Shown here one piece after another: positions 10,097 through 18,580 of a DNA stretch of 64,000 nucleotides (position 1 is the first letter of the stretch; the number at the start of each line of letters is the position of its first letter). Source of the stretch: Beverwykella pulmonaria. Lineage: Eukaryota; Ascomycota; Dothideomycetes; Pleosporales; Melanommataceae. Location of the stretch: contig BCHH01000005.1 in NCBI GenBank assembly GCA_001599595.1, forward strand, positions 1,247,552 through 1,311,551, written 5' to 3'. Under the pieces are notes generated by a model. The model searched no databases and had not been told where the DNA came from. It worked only from the letters and a program-made list of their open reading frames with translations. The translations under genes were made by a program, and so were the position numbers.

Positions 10097-13000
10097 ATGG
10101 GTAAATTGCTTCCCAACGTATTCACAACGTATTCTCATGAAACTAGACTCTTCCCAGATATCGCCCTGCAACACCTCGTTCAACAATGTTACTCCACACA
10201 GCAGCGACTACGAAGATTATTTCATAGAGCTTAATGATACGCCAGAGCCTACTGTTGAAGATGCAATGCAGGATGAGCTACAGGAGAGTGAAACGATAGA
10301 TGAGGTAGAAAAAGACCAACACGTTGAGAACATGTTAGTAACCTGTTTACAAGACAATACCTGAACCTTATCAAATTACGACTGGCCCTGCAGAACCATT
10401 ACTCAGCCAACATCTTACTCATATTGCGTTGCTGCCTGAATACCCAGAAACAGCTGCACATGGTTACACCTACTGCGTAAAAATAGACCAGCACAGTGCA
10501 GAACACGAGCATGTTCTTGAAGAGGCTCTCCAAGTAAGCGGATTATGTTATGAACGTGTTACAGAGCCAATCTGAACATCTTTAGATCCAATATTGTCGA
10601 AGACGGAGAGCCCCACCAAAGGCTACTAGCTCCCCGTTTCTTGGTGTGCCTGCTACAAGGTATAAATACCGATGCACTGGAGTACGACGTTGTAAATATC
10701 TTCATAACACGTTGCGAACACATTCACATACTAGTGTCACCCCAGAGACTTGGGAGCTGCTAAAGCAAGCCCGGCAGGGAATTGAGAGAACTCACATAGA
10801 TAAGCAGAGTCAGAATTCTACCAGGTAGTTATTGTGAACATAATGTGAACGTGTTGCTAACATGTTTAGTTTATATTTATCAATTATGAGTCGATTTCAG
10901 AGTGGAATTGCTTGCGGTAGCCGAAAGCCTCAATGTGCGCCTATCCTGCGGCAAATGGCTAACAAGGTAATTCTTCTAAATAACTTGTGAAGTAATTCTG
11001 AACATAATATAGTCTGTTTCTGGTATTCAGCACTGGTATATTGGCTGTGCAACATGGAGCTACGCGCTTCCTAATACTGAGAGGCATTTCTTTAAGATAC
11101 TAGCTGAGAGGTATAGTATTCCTCGTCTTCAAGTACTATTTAGAGATGGCCTAGGGGACGTTGAGCTGCAGCCAGAATCCTGCGGTACTATTGAGTCAAC
11201 CTTGACAAGGATGAAGAACTGCAGTAAGTGTTCTAAACATGTTCTCAACAGGTTCATAACTGTATTACAGATATTGACCATCCACAAGGGCCTGGGCAGC
11301 TTATAGCCCAGAGCTGCGAAGTAAAATTTGATATAATTATTCCCCATAACTTAGTACAGACTCCATACTACACATTTACGTCACGTGGGGTTCATGAGCA
11401 TCCCCCTCCACCTCCACATAAAACGCCTGAGGCTTTAACAAACGAAATTATCCAACTTATCCAACGTATTAATGATCCTGGGTTAACAACAGGTTTGTAA
11501 TGTGTTCTTAATAGGTTGTGATTAAGTTGTTAACATGTTGATAGCAAAGTTTCTCTGCAGTCCTTTCCTAGACGAGCTTTGCAAGGCTCATAGCGTAACA
11601 CACTATACTCAATTACACCCAACATTAGTTAATCTTAGCTGGACAGAGCGCCAGGTATATCGAACAAATCTTATTACATTTCCAAGAGGTCAAGAGCTTG
11701 CTGGGGTTGAGTTCGAGTGGCGCAGGCAAGCGTTAAACCCTGAAACAGTATGTGAATGTGTTCTGAAGGTATTTACATCATGTTGATAACAGGAGCAGGC
11801 ATACATCCAGCACGTACAGAGTTCAGAACTGGGCACGCTTATTTTTTGCTTCTACAAAGAACAGGCAGATCTCTTTGTCTTGCAAAGAAGCTTTCAAATA
11901 GATCTTTCTTTTAAGCGTATCAAGGATCAGAACTTCAAAGAGCTGATTTTTGCGATGTTTCATGAAGATCATGGGAAGGGTATGTGAACACGTCCTGAAC
12001 ATGTTGACATTCTAATATGTTTAGTTATAACTCTTGCACGTGTTCTTGTCAACAGTGAACGAAAAGACGTATATACAATATGCTTTCAGACATTCTTTCA
12101 ATTACTTTCACAATGTGTTCAGAAGGAAATACAATGGAAACATCTGCATGGCGAGGGTTTTGCCGGAATTACAATTGATATGGACTCTAAACAGATGTCA
12201 GGTAAAGAGATTAATCCTGTTTAGAACTCGTTGCTAACATGTTGACAAGGATTTGGTCATTACCTCGCTAGTATTGACGTACAGCAGCGCCCGTGGCAGT
12301 GGCACCTTCAAAACTGTGTTATATTCTGCCAAATTCACTTCCTACGAAGTGTAACAGCAACTGCTGGGACTGCAGAGGGGCACTACTCTCCCCATTCTCG
12401 TATGAGATCCCTTCTCACATGCCAAAGTCAGGCAGAGTACAATGATCTTTGCGACCTTCTTATGAGTTAGTTGCGAATTCCTTCTGAACATGTTAGCAAC
12501 TAATTAGACAGTAGGGCATGAATCTCCTTCTGTACGCCGTTGGGCTTTGCATAAGAAGAATCCAGTAATTGCAGCAGGGCTTAACCATAGCTGTTCTTTA
12601 ATGGAAAAAGCTGATTGGGATGAGTTCTCAAAGACTTCTAATGCTGTTGAGCAGAGTGGCAACAAGTCCTATTCGTATGGGATGAGAATGAAACTACTAA
12701 GAGCAATTCAATCGTAAGTCAGTTATAAACACGTCTGGAACACGTTCGTAACATGTTATAGTGCGCAAAAGCTTGACATGCGGGATGTTAGTCAGTATAG
12801 GGCTCGTGAGGACTACGGAATGAGACATATTGCTCGTTCAACAGCCATGTCTGCCCGTTATATCAACCATCTGGCCAGAGATAGTATGTGTTCCAATGTT
12901 ATAGGAACAGGTTTCTAACATGTTCAGAACGACGTCAAGATAGATACTCTGACCCTATTCCCGACGAACTCCTATGTGATGAGACTGATGACAGTATCTT

Positions 13001-13405
13001 ATTCCAATCCTCATCCTCAGGCGTTGTACGAGCTCCATCTTCAGAAAGAAGGGGTCGTGCAAGGAGCAGGAGAGGTAGTAGAAGTGCAAGCCAAAGCAGA
13101 CGTCGCTCATCTACACAAGAAATGCAGAGTGCCTCGTAAGCATGTTACTAACGTTTTGACAACGTGTTGCTAACATATTGACAAGGCCTATGCCAGGAAA
13201 CGAGAGATTAAAGCGTCAAGCACTAAATAATAATGCAGAATTACAAGCAAGACGCCTACGTCTTGAGCAACAAGAGGAGGAAGAGTTACTCCGGCAGCGA
13301 GAAGTAAAGCTTAGATCAACAAGACTAGAAACTCAAAGGCTAGAGCTAGATCTCGCAATACAGGAGAAGGAGATGGCAGAAAGAATGAGGTTAAATGGTT
13401 TGTAA
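10097..13405 (+). CDS. MULE DDE transposase, 877 aa, 14 introns
   Basis: Predicted exons: 10097-10100, 10147-10304, 10354-10533, 10586-10824, 10870-10966, 11013-11223, 11271-11492, 11545-11747, 11793-11979, 12025-12201, 12250-12465, 12512-12713, 12762-12883, 12940-13135 and 13186-13405. Splicing gives 2634 nt, in frame throughout. Residues 1-55 are acidic; about 139-155 has a Cys-containing motif (YRCTGVRRCKYLH); about 336-346 has HEHPPPPPHK. The MULE-type triad is probably Asp475 (FQIDLSFKRI), Asp552 or Asp554 (GITIDMDSKQ) and Glu678 (SNAVEQSGNKSY). An Arg/Ser-rich stretch (~770-800) precedes a charged coiled coil (~810-877). It would cut and rejoin the element ends in the nucleus. The start uses a 4-nt first exon (CCATGG|GTAAAT); an unspliced ATG at 10137 in the same frame is the alternative. 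Confidence 0.85.
10101..13185 (+). repeat. Family of similar introns with AACATGTT core in the transposase gene
   Basis: Introns: 10101-10146, 10305-10353, 10534-10585, 10825-10869, 10967-11012, 11224-11270, 11493-11544, 11748-11792, 11980-12024, 12202-12249, 12466-12511, 12714-12761, 12884-12939 and 13136-13185, all 45-56 nt. Nine hold an exact AACATGTT; most others hold close variants such as AACATATT or TCATGTTG. A recurring 3' half is CTAACATGTTGACAAG, which merges branch site, palindrome and acceptor. The recurring 5' half is GTATGTGAA or GTAAG followed by TGTTCTGAA-like sequence. I found no exact copy in the exons. Confidence 0.8.
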
Positions 13406-13635
13406 CCTTGTCAATATGTTGTCAACATGTTGAGAAGGTGTTGATTGATATATGTTGGATGTTTATTAGATACATTGTGAACATGTTCCGAAGTCGTTGA
13501 GAACCTGTTGGTAATGGTTGAGTATATCTACTCAAAGTCTCCCCGCCAACTTCATCTACTTACCATGTTCTGAACGTGTTCAGAACATTACCATAACGTC
13601 TTAAGATTTCCCTTCTCCACTAATTCGTCCAACCT
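13406..13635. repeat. 3'-3' spacer of the MULE with more AACATGTT-type palindromes
   Basis: The spacer between the two convergent stop codons repeats the same vocabulary: TCAACATGTTGAG, GTGAACATGTTCCG, GAGAACCTGTTGG and TTCTGAACGTGTTCAGAAC. The motif is therefore not limited to spliced introns, which argues that it may also act as a DNA site. Both transcription terminators presumably lie here. Confidence 0.7.
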
Positions 13636-14701
13636 CTAAATGTCGGCATAATCACCATCATCATCGTCATCCTCCTGCTCATCTTCCTCGCTATCATCTC
13701 CGTCAAACAAGCCTTTGAAGAATTTGATGTTCTCACAGCACAAGGTGAACAGACAGTCTGAACATGTTAGTAACGTGTTTGCAACACCTTCATATGACTT
13801 TCTTACGCGTTGGAATTTCTTGGCTCATGGCTGCTGCATCACGAACACACCCGGCACAAGGCACATCTCCACCCTTCGCCTTAGCAATCTTTGAGCAAGC
13901 CTTAAGATTGAGCTAAACACATTGTCAACACGTTCCTAACAGTATGTTAACAGAATTCACTCACTTGTCCTTTAATTTGATTCCTCTTCTTGTTGGCAGA
14001 CTTGTAGACGGGTGCATCGACACGTTGAGAACGAATTGGAGACGGCTTCGGCGGGCGCGAGGCTTTTTTCGACGTTCGCGGCGGCGGAGGGATCATGTTC
14101 TCAACTTGTTCAGAACCCTTTTCGGCGACATTGGTATTGTGTTTAGCCATAATTTGCGCGTAGAAAGCTGCGGNATTGTTATGAATATATTCAGAAGCAA
14201 TTATCGAATTTCTTACGACGAGCTTCCTCGACTCTCTTGGTTGAAGGATTTCCAGTATGACCAGATGGTTGCACACGGACAAGATCTTGATGATGCTTTT
14301 TGATATGAGTGCAGAGTGCGCCACGGCTATCAAAGACCTTCTGAATATGTTGAGAATGTGTTAACAACAATCTAGTTCATCTCAAGAANAGCTTGGGAAC
14401 CGCTTCAGAAGGGGTTCAACTTACGCCGCAAAGCTCTCCATTCAGNCCTGGGAGCTCAACTCGGCAATAGAGCTCTCCAAATTCCACATGAATCTCTGGA
14501 ATACCAGCCTTGTGAACATGTTCAGAACAGTATGACAAGACATTGTTTCTCGCTTACAATGTCACCCAGAACCGCAAATTTGTCTGCGCCTAGCGGAAGC
14601 TCGCCGAGCGCCTTATACGCTCTGTATGAGGTCTACAGAACGATCAGAACGTTTCTATATGTGATAATTGTACTTACTGAGGACTCGAGCGCTTTGGACA
14701 T
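13636..14701 (-). CDS. MULE accessory protein, 244 aa, possible zinc finger
   Basis: Exons on the minus strand: 14701-14678, 14632-14558, 14508-14425, 14337-14217, 14167-13965, 13912-13807 and 13757-13636; 735 nt spliced, in frame. I recognise no named family. Visible parts: an N-terminal segment with ELYCRVELPG, a His-rich piece (GALCTHIKKHH) that could form a C2H2-like zinc site, a basic Pro-rich middle (MIPPPPRTSKKASRPPKP), a Cys motif (VPCAGCVRDAAA) and a strongly acidic C-terminus ending DDDDDGDYADI. A second DNA-binding protein beside a transposase resembles two-gene plant elements such as MuDR (mudrA/mudrB) or Spm, so a role in binding element DNA or helping transposition is an inference. 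The introns carry the same AACATGTT-type sequences as the transposase gene. Three N bases fall here; two are in exon or intron and do not break the frame. Confidence 0.7.
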
Positions 14702-14807
14702 GTTGTGATATAATTGGAGGTGAGTTGAAGAGTTGATAGAGAAGGTGAGAAGGCGAGAAGGTGGAGGAGTCATCTCAGTTATTGTGGGTAGGTCCGTGCG
14801 ACGCTAA

Positions 14808-14849
14808 ATTAAGCGAGGCTCTAGTGTGGGTCAGATGAGCTGTAGTCTC
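14808..14849 (-). repeat. Right terminal inverted repeat of the MULE
   Basis: Inverted partner of 9937-9976, with the core at 14812-14844 (AGCGAGGCTCTAGTGTGGGT and onward) and a single mismatch in 33. Confidence 0.9.
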
Positions 14850-14859
14850 CGATCAGACG
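14850..14859 (+). repeat. Target site duplication, right copy
   Basis: CGATCAGACG, identical to 9927-9936. Removing the element plus one copy restores an uninterrupted flank. Confidence 0.85.
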
Positions 14860-15860
14860 TGGTGTCTGTGGTGGTCATAGCTGTGAGAGATGCCAAACGG
14901 GGTGCCAAACCAAGCAGAACTCATGTTGTGAAGGCTGTGCCGTAAGATAAGCAAGCCACAGTTCTCGTGTGTGCCTAGCTATGTATGGCCTGATCAGATA
15001 TTCAATCTGAAGGTTGGTGTTTGATATCGACACGTGCTCAGGCACTGCTCTGCGGGTTTAAAGCACTAACGTTTGCTCCGGAACAATTAGCGTGAGCTCG
15101 CTTGTCCATTAATATCGAGATGGACATCATCACCACTTTCCTATTCCACCTCTCTCGACAATCCGATTCGCAACACATCTACTGCTAAGCTAGTATCCAA
15201 CTAAATGGGCCCTAACACCGTTTGTGACCACGAAACAGATTCGAATCAATTGCTCTTCATGAAAGCAAGCAGCATTTTCAAGACAGTATTGGCTGCCTAT
15301 GCCTCCCCCATGATCTTCAACTCATGCGAATTCGTGTCAGTACCGCCCATCCTCGAAGCGCCACTTCTTCCCCTAGTGGCTGCCATCGCTGTTCTCGGGT
15401 GCTGATTCTTCTCATGTGCATTGGTTCCCTCCCGTCTTTGTATCTTCCGATGCTCTCGGGAGCCTCATTTCCTCGTGGCCGCTACATTTACCGGTTAGCT
15501 GCCTTGTGATACCAATATGTTTGTGACATAGATTCAACGCTGATGTCGCTCATTCGATTATGTAGCATCCCGTCGTCAACGTCGGATTGGGTTGTGTTCC
15601 GACTTCTTTCTGACCACTGAGTGCCTTTTGATGGCCTAGCATTGAGAGTATCGAAACGACAAGAAGAGCTGTAGAGATACAATCGTCCTGCGCGTCATTG
15701 CGGCTGATCTTTGACAAAAAATGCTGTTGCCTCGCACTGGCATCTATGTTAGTAGAAGCCCAAGAATCTTGTGTGCTTCGAAGATGATGGATTTGTACAG
15801 GGCACCTCTTTTTCGATGTACTAGGTATAATACAAATGAAGTCACTCGTGCAGTCTTCAT
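14860..15860. other. Intergenic, no gene supported
   Basis: A 66-codon ATG frame at 15205-15405 and overlapping short frames have no recognisable features. The region is the 3' flank of the uS15m gene and the former flank of the insertion site. Confidence 0.45.
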
Positions 15861-16907
15861 CTACAGGGAGATCTCATTCTTCCACGTGCCCTCGGTCAGC
15901 CCCAACATCTCAATGCAATGCTGCCATCTCGGTCCTCCACGTTCTTTCCTCCGCAGATACTTCAACAGCTTCTGCCGTCTATGCACCAGCAACCTCAAAT
16001 TCCGCTTGTTGTGCTTATCACCCTTGCCCCGCGTCACCAGGAAATCGGCCAATGTCTTGATCTTCGCCGTCAGGATTGCGATCTGCACCTCGGAGGACCC
16101 CGTGTCGGGCCCTATGCGTTTCCTCGTAGCCTCAATGTTCATATCTGGACGAATAGCGTGAGGGATTGGAGACTTGGGATAGGCGAGTGGAGGAGCGCGT
16201 GGAGGAAATATCATGTCTGTGTTGTGGCGGCCAAAGGTGGACACGCAGCGTGTGATGTTGACGCGCATCCTATCCTTGGAGCTCCCATTCTCCAGCGCTG
16301 TAATCCGCGCAATGGCCTCGGTGGCCCGCTGGTGATCCTTCAACTTTTCCTGCTCAAACTTCTCTGTCGCAGCTAAGTCTTCCTTATACTGAATTGCCGG
16401 TCGGTTGTAATTGGCACCCACAACTGGAGACTTCTTCTCGAAGCGCGAGACGGCGAGCGTTTTGGATATGGCGAGCGAGGATTCCACATCCTTCGGCTTC
16501 AGGGCGTAGTTCAGGTGAAACTCTTCTTTCGGGGTCTTCTTGTCGGGCGGGTGCTCGAGGGGGATGCCCGTCTCGAAGGACTCGACGAAGGGCGTGACCG
16601 TACCTCTGACGGGGTCGCCCAGGCTGTCGATGCGCTGCTGTTCGAGTTCTCCCCGGCGGGAGAGGTTGGCAGCCTTCTTACGGTTCCGCTGGGCGACGAG
16701 ATACGGATCTTGGGATATGCGCTTCTTGGGGCGGCCGGTGGTCTTGCCCTGGGCGAGGGGTGTTGAGGAGAAGGGTCGGAAGGGGAGGGTGAATTGGGGA
16801 GGGGTGGACGCTGCTGTTCATTCATTAGCTGGCAGCTCAATTGAAGTAGGAGTGTTCATACATTTCGACGCCCGAAGGCAGGCCAATACGGGTATTCGCG
16901 GCGGCAT
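15861..16907 (-). CDS. MRPS28: Mitochondrial small-subunit ribosomal protein uS15m
   Basis: Exon 1 is 16907-16862 and exon 2 is 16813-15861, joined across a 48-nt intron; 332 aa. No ATG exists in the exon 2 frame before a stop, so the 16-codon first exon (MPPRIPVLACLRAS...) is needed. It supplies a basic, hydroxylated N-terminus suited to mitochondrial import, followed by FRPFSSTPLAQGKT. The C-terminal ~90 residues are a clear S15 domain: DTGSSEVQIAILTAKI, then HNKRNLRLLVHRRQKLLKYL. The protein binds small-subunit rRNA and takes part in mitochondrial translation. The long N-terminal extension is usual for fungal uS15m. It is transcribed divergently from the cytosolic uS2 gene. Confidence 0.93.
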
Positions 16908-17127
16908 TGGGGCAGAATGGCAGATACGGCACTGCTCGCACCTTGCTTCAACATCGCGGCCAAAACTTGAGATCTGCCAAGGCCCGCGTTATCCCCATCC
17001 CGGTTAGTGCGAACTTTTGCCCACACACGCGCGAAATATCGACCCCTCCACCAAAACTTGGACATCGCCAACCTCAGCAAACCCTCAATACACGCATTTC
17101 CGCCGTCTTCTCCGCCAACCCGTCAAG
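16908..17127. promoter_or_regulatory. Shared divergent promoter of uS15m and uS2
   Basis: Only 220 bp separate the two start codons. It must hold promoters and leaders of both a mitochondrial and a cytosolic ribosomal protein gene. A pyrimidine-rich stretch precedes the uS2 ATG (CCGCCAACCCGTCAAGATGG), typical of fungal ribosomal protein leaders. Confidence 0.7.
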
Positions 17128-18172
17128 ATGGCTCCCTCCAATCTCCCCGCGATCTTCAACCCAACGCAGCAGGACATCGAGATGCTGCTCGCTGCCCAGG
17201 CCCATCTCGGTAGCAAGAACCTCCAGGTGCACATGGAGCCGTACCTGTGGAAGACGAGGCCCGACGGCATCAACGTAATCAACATTGGCAAGACGTGGGA
17301 GAAGATTGTGCTTGCTGCGCGCATCATCGTTGCCATTGACAACCCGGCTGATAGTACGTCTAAACCACCTTGAAGCACTCATAGAAAACACTCAACACCA
17401 GTGGGAAGCGGGCGCGTGAATACACAGCTAACAGCTCCCAGTTTGCGTCATTTCCGCTCGTCCCTATGGCCAGCGTGCCGTGCTCAAGTTCGCCGCCCAC
17501 ACTGGTGCCGTTGCCATCGCCGGTCGCTTCACGCCCGGTAACTTCACCAACTACATCACCCGCTCGTTCAAGGAGCCACGCTTGATCATTGTCACCGACC
17601 CGCGCACCGATGCCCAGGCCATCAAGGAGGCCTCCTACGTCAACATCCCGGTCATTGTGCGTGCTTCACACTGTTCTGGTGAAGCGACATGCTAACGTGT
17701 GCATCAGGCCCTTGTCGACACCGACTCCCCCACCGAATACGTCGACGTTGCCATCCCCACCAACAACAAGGGTCGCCACGCCATCGGACTGATCTGGTGG
17801 ATGCTCGCACGCGAGGTCCTCCGCCTTCGCGGCACCATCGCCAACCGCGAGACCGAGTGGGACGTCATGACGGATCTGTACTTCTACCGCGATCCCGAGG
17901 CGGAGGAGAACAAGGATGCCGCGGTCGAGGAGGCCAAGGTGCCCGGCGCCGACGAGGCCGCTGTGCCTGCTGAGTCTGGCTTCCAGACCGAGTGGGAGGT
18001 CACCGGTGCGAGCGTAGGTGCCTTCACGTCGGGCAACACTGCTGCACCCCCGGCTGCTGGAACGAGCTGGGATGCTGATACTGGAGACTGGGCTGCTACC
18101 AGCGCGGTGCCGGCCGAGCCTGCGGCGGAGGGATGGGCTGCGGCTCCTGCTGCATCCAACACCGAGTGGTAG
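17128..18172 (+). CDS. rps0: 40S ribosomal protein S0 (uS2)
   Basis: Exons 17128-17353, 17442-17656 and 17708-18172; 301 aa. The sequence matches the eukaryotic uS2/laminin-receptor-like family: [20 protein letters not shown] near the start, [57 protein letters not shown] and [20 protein letters not shown]. The Ala/Glu/Trp-rich C-terminal tail (from about residue 215, with FQTEWEV and [11 protein letters not shown] repeats) is also normal for uS2. It acts in the small ribosomal subunit and in 20S pre-rRNA processing. Two introns (88 and 51 nt), as is common in highly expressed fungal ribosomal genes. Confidence 0.97.
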
Positions 18173-18580
18173 ATGTGCTGATCCAGCTCGTTTTCGCTCT
18201 CACATCCCCAACCCTCCTGTACCCGTATACCATATCTCTTCACACCAATCATGTCTGGGGATAGGCGTCGGATCGGAAAAGGTGTCGTCGGATACCAAGC
18301 CAGCTAGATACAGAAAATTAGTTCAACCTTTTTGCATGGAGATCGTGGATTGCAGGGACATATCGACGGCACTCATGAGGGAAAGATACTCGGACTCGGC
18401 TACGTATAGCTGGGGAATGAGGGAAAGCCCTGTGCCGGCGATTGGGATGTTCTTAATTGGCGCCCTCACCTTTAATCTAATAGTCTTCCATTTGTATTGT
18501 TGATTCGTCTATGGTGCTTGTGTGGACCATACACAGATACTCGACAACATCATCCCAAGCCGATGCGGTATTTCCATACT
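18173..18580. other. 3'-3' intergenic region between uS2 and the EAF gene
   Basis: About 400 bp between two convergent stop codons. It should contain both 3' UTRs and polyadenylation signals. No gene seen. Confidence 0.5.

Larger units (their letters stand above)
9937..14849 (+). mobile_element. Complete Mutator-like element (MULE), 4.9 kb
   Basis: The element is bounded by imperfect ~38-bp terminal inverted repeats and a perfect 10-bp target site duplication (CGATCAGACG). It contains two genes facing each other: a 15-exon DDE transposase gene (10097-13405, plus) and a 7-exon accessory gene (14701-13636, minus), separated by a 230-bp spacer. Both reading frames are intact when spliced (878 and 245 codons including stop). 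With matching TIRs and an exact TSD this points to a recent insertion with potential activity. Its many 45-56 nt introns share an AACATGTT core that is unusual (see findings). Three ambiguous bases (14174, 14389, 14446) lie only here, consistent with near-identical copies elsewhere in the genome (inference). Confidence 0.88.

Noticed and set aside
10681..10733. Possible extra intron GTAAAT...ACTAG in the transposase gene
   Set aside because: Removing it puts a stop codon into the frame, while the unspliced text (RCKYLHNTLRTHSHTSV) fits the protein.
10329..14516. AACATGTT sites as p53- or steroid-receptor-type response elements
   Set aside because: Those regulators do not occur in ascomycetes; the resemblance is only to the palindrome.
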